Assembly: GCF_031082345.1 (NCBI RefSeq) | Contig: NZ_JAVHLH010000147.1 | Location: forward strand, 1-7,152 | DNA: 7,152 bases | DNA from: Brevundimonas sp. | GTDB taxonomy: Bacteria > Pseudomonadota > Alphaproteobacteria > Caulobacterales > Caulobacteraceae | Direction of reading: 5' to 3' | Shown here: positions 1 through 6,242 of the stretch, one piece after another | Position numbering within the stretch: position 1 is the first letter of the stretch | Layout: each line of letters begins with the position of its first letter | The notes under the pieces: model-generated | Seen by the model: only the letters and a program-made list of their open reading frames with translations | The model's database searches: none | Told to the model about the DNA's origin: nothing | Program-made: the position numbers and the translations under genes

Positions 1-1
1 C

Positions 2-1330
2 ATCAACTTCATCGTCAACTCGGTCGCCGGCGCCGGCGCCGGCACGATCCTGGTCACCAATCTGCCGCGTATGGGAATCACGCCGGGATTCTCGGCCGGC
101 AGTATCGGAGCCTCCGGCTCGGCCCTCGCCGACTTCTCGGGCACGACGTTCAACTCGGCCCTGGTGGCCGGCCTGTTCGGGGTCGCCGCGGCGAACCCGA
201 ACTCGAACATCATCCTGATGGACCTCTACAAGATCAGCGATCCACTGGCGGGCAACCCCGGCCTGTTCGGCCTGACCAACGCCAGCACCGCCTGCTTCAA
301 CGGCGTCACCGTCTGCGCCGACCCGGACAGCTATCTGTACTGGGACAGCGTGCACCCGACCGCGGCGGGCCACCGCCTGATCGCGATGCTCGCCAACGAC
401 TACCTCTATTATGGCGACCTCGGGGCCCAGTCGACGGTCCAGGCCGAGACCGGCTTCCGTCAGCGCGAGGACCTGCTGGATCTCGCCAGCGAGGGCCTGT
501 CGGCGCGCGGAGCCTGGGAGCCCGGGACCCATCTGACGTTTGGGGCGCTGTACGACAGCGTCGAAACCGACGCGCGCGGCGTCGTCGCCGCGGCCGACGC
601 CACCGGCTGGGGCGGACGGGTCGGCCTCGACCACGTCATGTCGGACACCATGCGCTTCGGCCTGGCCGGAACCTTCCGCACCGCCGACGTCGAGGCCGGG
701 CCGATGGCCTTCGACGTCCAGACCTATGCCTTCGACCTCTACGCCGGCTGGCGTTCGGGCGCGATGTTCGTCAACGCCACGGTCGGCGGCTCGATCGACA
801 AATACGACGACATCACCCGCGTCACCGCCCTGGCCCCGATCGTCCACAGCGGCGAGACAGACGGCGGCAGCCTCGGCGCCCGCGTGCAGGCGGGGACCTG
901 GTTCGAGATGGGCGGCATCGCCCTGTCGCCCCGCGCCGCGCTCAACTTCGTCTCCACCGACGTCAACGGCTATGTCGAGCAGGGCGTGGCGGCCCAGTAT
1001 CAGTACGAGGACCGCACCGTCGAAGGCGCCAGCGGCGAGGTCTCGCTGCGCGCCGAAGGCGGCGACGACGGCCTGAATTTCTGGGTTGAGGGCGGCTATC
1101 GCGACACCTTCGGCGACAGCCGCGACGCCGTCCGGGTCGGCATCGCCGGCAACCCGGCCCAGGTGTTGTCGCGGGCCTTCGACGATCCGTTCGGCGGCTC
1201 GCTGATCGCCTCGGCCGGCCTTGAGGCCGATGTCGGACCCGGCACGGTGTCAGTCGGCTATCGCGGCCGGTTCGGCGACGCCGCGGACAGCCATGTCGGC
1301 GCGATCACCTTCCGCGTTCCGCTGCCGTAA
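2..1330 (+). CDS. Autotransporter esterase (GDSL/SGNH passenger plus outer-membrane beta-barrel), 3' part
   Basis: Partial gene; the reading frame is open from base 2 and the true start lies left of the window, giving 442 visible codons. The first part ends an SGNH/GDSL hydrolase passenger. A stretch like the conserved LVTNLP...TP region is seen at about 47-85, and the C-terminal catalytic block DSVHP has its Asp at 344-346 and His at 353-355, followed by TAAGHRLIA. The nucleophile Ser block would be upstream and cannot be checked. From about base 470 to the end (roughly 280 residues) the protein has alternating hydrophobic and polar strands rich in Gly, Tyr and Phe, as in an autotransporter (type Va) barrel. 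By family knowledge the barrel inserts in the outer membrane and displays or anchors the esterase at the cell surface, as in Pseudomonas EstA. The last residues are FRVPLP, so the usual terminal aromatic is replaced by Pro. An ATG at 71 is internal, not the start. A strong terminator follows. Confidence 0.88.
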   Translation: MNFIVNSVAGAGAGTILVTNLPRMGITPGFSAGSIGASGSALADFSGTTFNSALVAGLFGVAAANPNSNIILMDLYKISDPLAGNPGLFGLTNASTACFNGVTVCADPDSYLYWDSVHPTAAGHRLIAMLANDYLYYGDLGAQSTVQAETGFRQREDLLDLASEGLSARGAWEPGTHLTFGALYDSVETDARGVVAAADATGWGGRVGLDHVMSDTMRFGLAGTFRTADVEAGPMAFDVQTYAFDLYAGWRSGAMFVNATVGGSIDKYDDITRVTALAPIVHSGETDGGSLGARVQAGTWFEMGGIALSPRAALNFVSTDVNGYVEQGVAAQYQYEDRTVEGASGEVSLRAEGGDDGLNFWVEGGYRDTFGDSRDAVRVGIAGNPAQVLSRAFDDPFGGSLIASAGLEADVGPGTVSVGYRGRFGDAADSHVGAITFRVPLP

Positions 1331-1351
1331 AAAGCCGCGGATATCCGGATC

Positions 1352-1383
1352 AGGCGCGCCGCTTTCGGGTGGCGCGCCTTTTT
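1352..1383 (+). terminator. Rho-independent terminator of the autotransporter esterase gene
   Basis: A perfect 9-bp GC-rich stem (AGGCGCGCC at 1352-1360 with GGCGCGCCT at 1371-1379) may be extended by weaker G-U and C-G pairs that close a UUCG tetraloop at 1364-1367. Five T residues follow at 1379-1383. It lies 21 bases after the TAA of the esterase gene, so it should insulate that gene from the peptidase gene downstream. Confidence 0.9.
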
Positions 1384-1594
1384 CGCGCCCGGGGATTTTG
1401 TTGAAATCGCATGGATTTTTACGGCGGCGCTGCGACCTCCTGTCGCCCCGGGGGAACCTTTTCGGCCCCAAAGTCGCCCCGCCCGGCCCCTAGACAAGCC
1501 GTTCTCCCGGTCGCCGGCCGTGAGCGTCGCTGTTCGCGGCCCGTCGGCGCCTTCACTGCTCAACTGAGCCGAAAAGACGGAGCTGACGCCGCCC
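1384..1594. other. Intergenic region with no gene recognised
   Basis: Between the terminator and the M23 peptidase start I see no convincing gene, RNA or repeat. The start-proximal part has a short AT-richer patch (about 1394-1421) in otherwise very GC-rich DNA. It could hold the peptidase promoter, but no clear -35/-10 pair could be assigned. Open frames crossing this stretch run into the peptidase gene in another frame and look like GC-rich shadows. Confidence 0.5.
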
Positions 1595-2215
1595 ATGCGA
1601 CGCCTGTTGCCGACCGCCCGGTCGTTTCTCATCCATTCCGGCCAGGCCGCCGCGCTGGCCGCGGTCGCCGTGCTGGCCATGGCCGCCGCCCCAGCGTCCG
1701 AAGTTCCGGCCGCCGCCGAAGCTGAACTGCCCGTCCCCGAAGCGCCGCCGGTCACCGCCGTCGCCCGGCCGGCCGGTCCGATGACCCGCCTGATCGCCTT
1801 TGCGACCCCGTTGAAGGGCTACGCCGTCAACTCGGCCTACGGCCTGCGCCGCCTCGCCGGCGAAGCCGCCGCCCGCCAGCACAAGGGCATCGACATCGCC
1901 GCGCCGCGGGGCACCAGCATCTTCGTCGCCAGCGAGGGCGAGGTGGTGCGCACGGGCTATGACGCCGCCGGCTACGGACGATTCATCGAGGTCCGTCATC
2001 CGAACGGCATGAGCACCCTTTACGCCCACCTGAGCCGGGTCGACGTGGCCCGCGGCGATCGCCTCGGAAGCGGCGAGCGTATCGGCCTGGTCGGCTCGAC
2101 CGGCCGCTCCACCGGTCCGCATCTGCATTTCGAGGTCCGCCGCGACCAGACCCAGGTCAATCCGACCTCGGTGCTTGGGCAGGCGTTCGAGATCGAGGTT
2201 GAGGCCGCCGCCTAG
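1595..2215 (+). CDS. M23 family (LytM-type) zinc metallopeptidase, envelope-located
   Basis: A 206-residue protein, probably a peptidoglycan endopeptidase or amidase activator. Residues 1-33 have a basic start (MRR) and an Ala/Leu-rich hydrophobic stretch ending AMAAAPA, so it is exported by a signal peptide or N-terminal anchor. A Pro/Ala-rich linker follows (about 34-62). The peptidase M23 domain spans about 75-195. It keeps the H-x3-D motif (His96, Asp100 in HKGID), YAHL with His145, and the HLHFE motif with His176 and His178. By comparison with LytM, His96, Asp100 and His178 bind zinc, while His145 and His176 are catalytic. It is therefore probably active, unlike degenerate EnvC/NlpD-type activators. 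There are no coiled coils or LysM repeats, so it is a minimal form. The start is ATG at 1595 with a weak, rather distant GGAG at 1579-1582. The kinase gene begins 65 bases downstream. The cleaved bond and cellular role cannot be told from the sequence. Confidence 0.9.
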   Translation: MRRLLPTARSFLIHSGQAAALAAVAVLAMAAAPASEVPAAAEAELPVPEAPPVTAVARPAGPMTRLIAFATPLKGYAVNSAYGLRRLAGEAAARQHKGIDIAAPRGTSIFVASEGEVVRTGYDAAGYGRFIEVRHPNGMSTLYAHLSRVDVARGDRLGSGERIGLVGSTGRSTGPHLHFEVRRDQTQVNPTSVLGQAFEIEVEAAA

Positions 2216-2240
2216 GGCGCAACCCCAGGCCACGGTTTCT

Positions 2241-2279
2241 TCACCCCTTTGCTGGATGCTGTCCGGTCAAGAGGGGTGA
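2241..2279 (+). promoter_or_regulatory. Inverted repeat covering the kinase ribosome-binding site
   Basis: TCACCCCT at 2241-2248 is the exact reverse complement of AGGGGTGA at 2272-2279. A G-U and a T-A pair (2249/2271, 2250/2270) could extend the stem to 10 bp. The right arm contains the GAGGGG Shine-Dalgarno and ends just before the TTG start at 2281. In RNA the fold would hide the ribosome-binding site. No T-run follows, so it is not a standard terminator. The pairing is visible in the sequence; a regulatory role is inference. Confidence 0.45.
2271..2276 (+). promoter_or_regulatory. Shine-Dalgarno that selects the TTG start of the kinase
   Basis: GAGGGG lies 4 bases before TTG at 2281. 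The next in-frame candidate, ATG at 2311, has no purine-rich site in front of it. This supports the TTG start. Confidence 0.65.
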
Positions 2280-2280
2280 T

Positions 2281-4575
2281 TTGGACCGTATCCTTTACTG
2301 CCTGACGATCATGCACGACTGGCGATGGACGCTGGCGGCCGTCGTCCTGTGCGTCTTCGGGATCGGCGCCGCCTTCCGGCTGCTCACCGGGGCCCGCACG
2401 CTCCACCATGCGCGCAGGCGCGACGTCGCCGCCCTGGGCGCCGTGGTCGGCGGCGTGGCCGCCTTCTCCACCCATTTCGTGGCCATGCAGGGCTATGACG
2501 CCGGGGGCGAGGTCCGCTACGGCCTGATCCTGACCCTGACCTCGCTGGTTCTGGGCGTCGGGGGCGTGGCGCTCGGTTCCGTCATCCTGCTCGGCGGAAA
2601 CCGCCGTCTGCACCGCGGGCTCGGCGCGCTGGCCGGCGTGTCCGGCGTCGCCGCCACCCACTTCATCGGCGTCGCCGCGCTCGAACTTCCGGGGCGCGCC
2701 ATCGTCTGGGATCCGGTTCTCGCCGGAGTCGCGTTGGTCGGCGGCGTGGCCATGGCTGTGGCGACGGGCGCGGTCGTGTACGGCAAGGGCGCGGCGCGCT
2801 TCGCGGCGACCTGCGTCACCGGCGCCCTGTCCATCATCATCCTGCATTTCATCGCCATGAGCGCCCTGACGATCACGCCCGACCCGGCGGGAGCGGCGGC
2901 CGCCCTCGGGCCGACCCTGTCCGCCTCGGCCATGCGGGCCGTGCTGGGCGTGCTGATCGTGGGGCTCCTGGCCGTCGCCGGCGTCATCGCCTGGATGGGC
3001 TATTTCTCGCGCTCCAGCGCCCTGAACCAGATCCGGGAGGCCATCGACGCCATGCCCGACGGCCTGGCCTTCTTCGACGCCGAGGATCGGCTGGTGCTGT
3101 GGAACAATCGCTACGACGAGGTGAACCCGGAGCTGTCGTCCAACCTCCAGATCGGCATGACCTTCCGCGAGATCATTCAGATCGGACTGAACGAGGGGCT
3201 GTACGCCGAGGCCAAGGGCCGCGAGGCGGCGTGGATCAGCGAGCGGATGGAGTCCCGCCGCGCCCTCTCGACCATGATGGAGCAGCGCATCGCCGGAGAC
3301 CGCTGGCTGCGCGTGGCCGACCGCCGCACGGCGGCCGGGGGCATCGTCACCGTCTGCACCGACATCACCGATCTGAAGAACGACGCCCAGGCCCTGGTCG
3401 ACGCGCGCGACGCGGCCCAGGCGGCCAACGCCGCCAAGAGCCAGTTCCTGGCCAATATGAGCCATGAGATCCGCACGCCGCTGAACGGCGTCATCGGCCT
3501 GGCCCAGGCGCTGGCCAACACCGGCCTGACGTCGCAGCAGGCGGAAATGCTGGAGTTGATCCAGTCGTCGGGACGGACGCTGCAGGTTCTGCTCAGCGAC
3601 ATTCTCGACCTGGCGCGCGTCGAATCCGGACGGCTGGAGCTGGCCGAAGAGGCGTTCGATCTCGGGCGCGCGGTCCGTGAGGCCGCCCAGCTGTACGAGG
3701 CGTCCGCGCGCGACAAGGGGCTGCAGTTCTTCGTCGAGATCGCGCCCGAGGTCGACTGCTGGATCACCGGCGACCTCGTGCGCCTGAAGCAGATCCTGAC
3801 CAATCTGGTCTCCAACGCCGTCAAATTCACCAGCGAGGGTTTCGTCAGCCTGACCGCGGCGCCCGGCCCCGCCCGGGATGGCGTCCCGACCCTGCGCTTC
3901 TCGGTCGAGGACACCGGCATCGGCTTCGACGGCCAGACCCGCGACCGCCTGTTCAGCCGCTTCGAACAGGCCGACGGCGCCATTACCCGCAAATTCGGCG
4001 GCTCGGGTCTCGGCCTCGCCATTTCACGCCAGCTGGCCGAGATGATGGGCGGCGATCTGGACTGTGAAAGCGAGCCCGGTGGCGGGTCGGCGTTTATCCT
4101 GACGGTGCCCTTCAGGACGGCCACGGCGTCTGCGACGCCCGCCGCCGGAGTGGACGAGGCCGAGGGCGGAACCTCCGGCGCCGTCCGGGTGCTGCTGGCC
4201 GACGACCATCCCGTGAACCGCCGCGTGGTCGAGATGGTCCTGGCCCAGGCCAATGTGACCCTGACCTCGGTCGAGGACGGCGCCCAGGCCCTGCAGGCGA
4301 TCCGCGAAGGCGACTACGACCTGATCCTGATGGATATGCAGATGCCGGTCATGGACGGGCTGACGGCGACGCGGGAAATTCGCCTGCACGAGGCGGCGAT
4401 GGGGCTGAGCCGGACGCCGATCGTGATGCTGACCGCCAACGCCCTGCCGGAGCACGTCCGCGCCGCCGAGGCCGCGGGCGCCGACCGTCACCTGCCCAAG
4501 CCGTTCAACGCGGCCGAGCTTCTGAATCTGGTCGTCGCCCTGCCCCGGGCCATGGCCAAGTCGATCGCCGCCTGA
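2281..4575 (+). CDS. Membrane hybrid sensor histidine kinase, MHYT-PAS-HisKA-HATPase-REC
   Basis: A 764-residue integral-membrane hybrid kinase. Residues about 16-242 hold seven hydrophobic segments. Three MHYT-type motifs are seen: THFVAM (His65, Met69), THFIGV (His127) and LHFIAM (His189, Met193). MHYT domains have been proposed to sense oxygen, CO or NO through bound metal. A PAS-like domain follows (about 250-365, from IREAIDAMPDG to VCTDITDLK). The HisKA H-box is SHEIRTP with phospho-acceptor His395. The ATPase domain has an N-box (Asn508, Asn512), G1 DTGIG (544-548), F-box LFSRFEQAD (557-565) and G2 GGSGLGLA (573-580). A C-terminal receiver (about 635-755) has the acidic pair Asp641/Asp642, phospho-acceptor Asp685, Thr718 and Lys740, so all key residues are intact. 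No Hpt domain is present, so a separate phosphotransferase is expected. TTG at 2281 is chosen because of the Shine-Dalgarno and because the YCLTxxHDWR-type N-terminus recalls MHYT relatives; ATG at 2311 would remove it. The target pathway is unknown. Confidence 0.92.
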   Translation: MDRILYCLTIMHDWRWTLAAVVLCVFGIGAAFRLLTGARTLHHARRRDVAALGAVVGGVAAFSTHFVAMQGYDAGGEVRYGLILTLTSLVLGVGGVALGSVILLGGNRRLHRGLGALAGVSGVAATHFIGVAALELPGRAIVWDPVLAGVALVGGVAMAVATGAVVYGKGAARFAATCVTGALSIIILHFIAMSALTITPDPAGAAAALGPTLSASAMRAVLGVLIVGLLAVAGVIAWMGYFSRSSALNQIREAIDAMPDGLAFFDAEDRLVLWNNRYDEVNPELSSNLQIGMTFREIIQIGLNEGLYAEAKGREAAWISERMESRRALSTMMEQRIAGDRWLRVADRRTAAGGIVTVCTDITDLKNDAQALVDARDAAQAANAAKSQFLANMSHEIRTPLNGVIGLAQALANTGLTSQQAEMLELIQSSGRTLQVLLSDILDLARVESGRLELAEEAFDLGRAVREAAQLYEASARDKGLQFFVEIAPEVDCWITGDLVRLKQILTNLVSNAVKFTSEGFVSLTAAPGPARDGVPTLRFSVEDTGIGFDGQTRDRLFSRFEQADGAITRKFGGSGLGLAISRQLAEMMGGDLDCESEPGGGSAFILTVPFRTATASATPAAGVDEAEGGTSGAVRVLLADDHPVNRRVVEMVLAQANVTLTSVEDGAQALQAIREGDYDLILMDMQMPVMDGLTATREIRLHEAAMGLSRTPIVMLTANALPEHVRAAEAAGADRHLPKPFNAAELLNLVVALPRAMAKSIAA

Positions 4576-4585
4576 CCGACCTCGC
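4576..4585. other. Ten-base convergent junction between kinase and aceA-operon stops
   Basis: The kinase TGA (4573-4575) and the stop of the small - strand gene (from 4586) face each other with 10 bases between them. I see no hairpin with a T-run in either direction here, so transcription from one or both sides may continue into the opposite gene's 3' end. Confidence 0.6.
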
Positions 4586-4795
4586 CTATTCGTAGCCGTG
4601 CGCCGCCTCGTTGATGACCTGCGAGGGCATCGACGAGAAATCCACCGCGACCGGGCGTCCGGCCTTGGCCTGAAGCGTCTTGATGACGTGCTCCAGACGC
4701 CGACGGACCTCACCCTCGGCCTCGGTCTGGCTGTCCAGGTTCAGCGGGGCCAGACAGAAGTCGATGATGGCCTGGGGACGGGTGATCGGTTCCAT
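4586..4795 (-). CDS. Small unrecognised protein, 69 residues, downstream of aceA
   Basis: I do not recognise the family. The start is ATG at 4795-4793, with a strong AAGGAG Shine-Dalgarno 7 bases upstream that overlaps the TAA of aceA; only 11 bases separate the two genes. This strongly suggests real translation, coupled to aceA. The protein has no signal peptide or membrane segment. It starts MEPITRPQAIIDF, has a likely amphipathic charged helix at about 22-45 (several Glu, then RRR), then a VAVDFSSMPSQVINEAAHG stretch. It looks cytosolic and slightly acidic. Context suggests a role tied to the glyoxylate shunt, for example a small partner or stability factor of isocitrate lyase, but nothing in the sequence shows this. 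A chance frame is possible, though its fit after aceA argues against it. Confidence 0.7.
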   Translation of the reverse strand: MEPITRPQAIIDFCLAPLNLDSQTEAEGEVRRRLEHVIKTLQAKAGRPVAVDFSSMPSQVINEAAHGYE

Positions 4796-4800
4796 GGGGT

Positions 4801-4808
4801 CTCTCCTT
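4801..4808 (-). promoter_or_regulatory. Shine-Dalgarno of the small gene, overlapping the aceA stop
   Basis: Read on the - strand, AAGGAGAG overlaps the aceA TAA (4809-4807) by two bases and sits just before the ATG at 4795. It is a near-perfect ribosome-binding site and points to translational coupling of the small gene with aceA. Confidence 0.75.
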
Positions 4809-6087
4809 ATTCGGCCGCGACGAACTGGGCGGTTTCGGTCGAGTCCTTGAGCGCGGTGGTCGAGGACTGGCCGCTCGAGATGACGGTCGCGACCTGGTCG
4901 AAATAGCCGGTGCCGACCTCGCGCTGGTGACGGGTGGCGGTGTAGCCGGCCGCCTCGTTGGCGAACTCGCGCTGCTGCAGCTCGGAATAGGCCGCCATGC
5001 CGCGGTCACGATAACCGCTGGCCAGTTCGAACATGCCGTTGTTGAGGCTGTGGAAGCCGGCCAGGGTCACGAACTGGAATTTGTAGCCCATGGCCCCCAG
5101 CTCGCGCTGGAATTTGGCGATGGTGGCGTCGTCCAGCTTGGCCTTCCAGTTGAACGACGGCGAGCAGTTGTAGGCCATCAGCTTGCCGGGGTGTTCCTTC
5201 TGGATCGCCTCTGCGAAGCGTCGGGCGTCGTCCAGATCGGGGTGCGAGGTCTCCCACCACAGCACGTCGGCGTATTTCGCATAGGCGAGGCCGCGGGCGA
5301 TGCAGTGGTCCAGACCGGTACCGGGCTTGAGACGGAAGAAGCCCTCGGGCGTCCGGTCATCCCGGTTGATGAAGGGATGGTCGCGCTCGTCGACGTCGGA
5401 AGTGATCAGCTGGGCGCTTTCGGCGTCGGTGCGGGCCACGGTCAGGGTCGGGGCGCCCATGACGTCGGCGGCAAGCCGCGCCGCGATCAGGTTGCGCTCG
5501 TGCGCCTGGGTCGGGATCAGCACCTTGCCGCCGAGGTGGCCGCATTTCTTCTCGGAGGCCAGCTGGTCCTCGAAATGGACGCCCGCGGCGCCCGCCTCGA
5601 TGAAGGCCTTCATGATCTCGAAGCTGTTCAGCGGGCCGCCGAAGCCGGCCTCGGCGTCGGCGACGATGGGCACGAACCAGTCGCGCTTGGCCCCGCCCTC
5701 GGCGTGCTCGATCTGGTCGGCGCGCTGCAGGGTGCGGTTGATGCGGCGGCACAGCTCGGGCGCGGCGTTGGCCGGGTACAGCGACTGGTCCGGATACATG
5801 GCTCCGGCGGTGTTGGCGTCGGCGGCGACCTGCCAGCCCGACAGATAGATGGCCTTCAGACCCGCGCGGACCATCTGCATGGCCTGATTGCCGGTCACCG
5901 CGCCCAGCGCGTTCACGAACGGCTCGTCGTGCAGCAGCTCCCACAGCCGGTTGGCGCCGCGCTCGGCCAGGGTGTGGGTGATCGGCACCGAGCCACGCAG
6001 CCGACGGACGTCCTCCGGCGTATAGGGCCGTTCGATGCCGTCGAAGCGGCCGACGGGCGACGGGACGAGATGGGCGAAGCTGGTCAT
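4807..6087 (-). CDS. aceA: Isocitrate lyase
   Basis: A 426-residue isocitrate lyase, close to the length of E. coli AceA. It splits isocitrate into glyoxylate and succinate, the first step of the glyoxylate shunt, which allows growth on acetate and fatty acids; it is a cytosolic, Mg-dependent, usually tetrameric enzyme. Numbered from the chosen ATG, the visible features are SGWQVAAD at about 83-90, the metal-site region [10 protein letters not shown] with Asp144, the catalytic loop KKCGH with Cys182 and His184, YNCSPSFNW at about 306-314, and TLAGFHSLN near 342-349. All key residues are present. The frame extends upstream to a GTG at 6123, giving 12 more residues ([11 protein letters not shown]). 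I reject that start because [11 protein letters not shown]...RFDGIERPY matches the usual N-terminus of alphaproteobacterial AceA. The Shine-Dalgarno before ATG 6087 is weak (AGAG at 6100-6097). The small gene follows in the same operon, and the RamB/ScfR-type regulator is divergent. Malate synthase is not in the window. Confidence 0.97.
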   Translation of the reverse strand: MTSFAHLVPSPVGRFDGIERPYTPEDVRRLRGSVPITHTLAERGANRLWELLHDEPFVNALGAVTGNQAMQMVRAGLKAIYLSGWQVAADANTAGAMYPDQSLYPANAAPELCRRINRTLQRADQIEHAEGGAKRDWFVPIVADAEAGFGGPLNSFEIMKAFIEAGAAGVHFEDQLASEKKCGHLGGKVLIPTQAHERNLIAARLAADVMGAPTLTVARTDAESAQLITSDVDERDHPFINRDDRTPEGFFRLKPGTGLDHCIARGLAYAKYADVLWWETSHPDLDDARRFAEAIQKEHPGKLMAYNCSPSFNWKAKLDDATIAKFQRELGAMGYKFQFVTLAGFHSLNNGMFELASGYRDRGMAAYSELQQREFANEAAGYTATRHQREVGTGYFDQVATVISSGQSSTTALKDSTETAQFVAAE

Positions 6088-6150
6088 GGTCAGTGTCTCT
6101 GCACGGTTGCGGCCGGGCGCCACAGTTCATGCAGAGGGAAACACGCCGAA

Positions 6151-6231
6151 GTCACGAATGACACAGTCAGGATGACGAGAACCGTGTCGTTTGGTCATGA
6201 TATGACACTTGCTGTTAAGTCATTTTGTGAC
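6151..6231. promoter_or_regulatory. Cluster of four GTCA/TGAC inverted repeats, candidate operator between aceA and its regulator
   Basis: The 155-base divergent intergenic region (6088-6242) carries four imperfectly spaced dyads of GTCA and TGAC. They lie at 6151-6162 (4-base spacer), 6166-6176 (3-base spacer), 6194-6206 (5-base spacer, extendable to GTCAT-GAT-ATGAC) and 6219-6231 (5-base spacer). Their centres are about 14, 29 and 25 bases apart. Three right arms continue as TGACA. The first lies 63 bases from the aceA start and the last only 11 bases from the regulator start, so binding could control both genes. This region is also AT-richer than its surroundings, as expected for promoters. 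The repeats are visible; binding by the neighbouring XRE regulator is inference. Confidence 0.6.
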
Positions 6232-6236
6232 ATTCT
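6208..6236 (+). promoter_or_regulatory. Possible promoter of the XRE regulator gene
   Basis: CTTGCT at 6208-6213 resembles the alphaproteobacterial -35 element CTTGAC. Seventeen bases later CATTCT (6231-6236) is a weak -10 candidate. Transcription would begin close to the A of ATG 6243, giving a leaderless or nearly leaderless message, which fits the lack of a Shine-Dalgarno. The fourth dyad (6219-6231) falls between the two elements. The match is weak. Confidence 0.3.
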
Positions 6237-6242
6237 TCAGCC

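Noticed and set aside
27..44. Tandem GCCGGC-type repeat
   Set aside because: It encodes an alternating Ala-Gly run inside the esterase passenger and is explained by codon use.
1394..1408. Short inverted repeat GATTT/AAATC in the gap before the peptidase
   Set aside because: Only 5 bp, AT-rich and with no supporting promoter or gene signal; likely chance.
1411..1725. + strand open frame across the gap before the peptidase
   Set aside because: Arg/Pro-rich composition, no Shine-Dalgarno, and overlap with the peptidase signal-peptide region in another frame.
1553..2233. - strand open frame opposite the M23 peptidase
   Set aside because: The M23 motifs on the + strand are complete; the antisense translation is a Gly/Asp-rich shadow.
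2212..3465. Long - strand open frame (417 codons) opposite the kinase N-terminal half
   Set aside because: Its translation is low-complexity, rich in Gly, Asp, His and Arg, and antisense to a well-supported MHYT/PAS region.
3177..4253. - strand open frame (358 codons) opposite the kinase core
   Set aside because: It is Ser/Arg/Pro-rich with no recognisable domain, and antisense to intact HisKA and HATPase motifs.
4598..4906. + strand open frame opposite the small aceA-linked gene
   Set aside because: It has no ribosome-binding site and spans the aceA/small-gene boundary antisense; the - strand frame has much better start signals.
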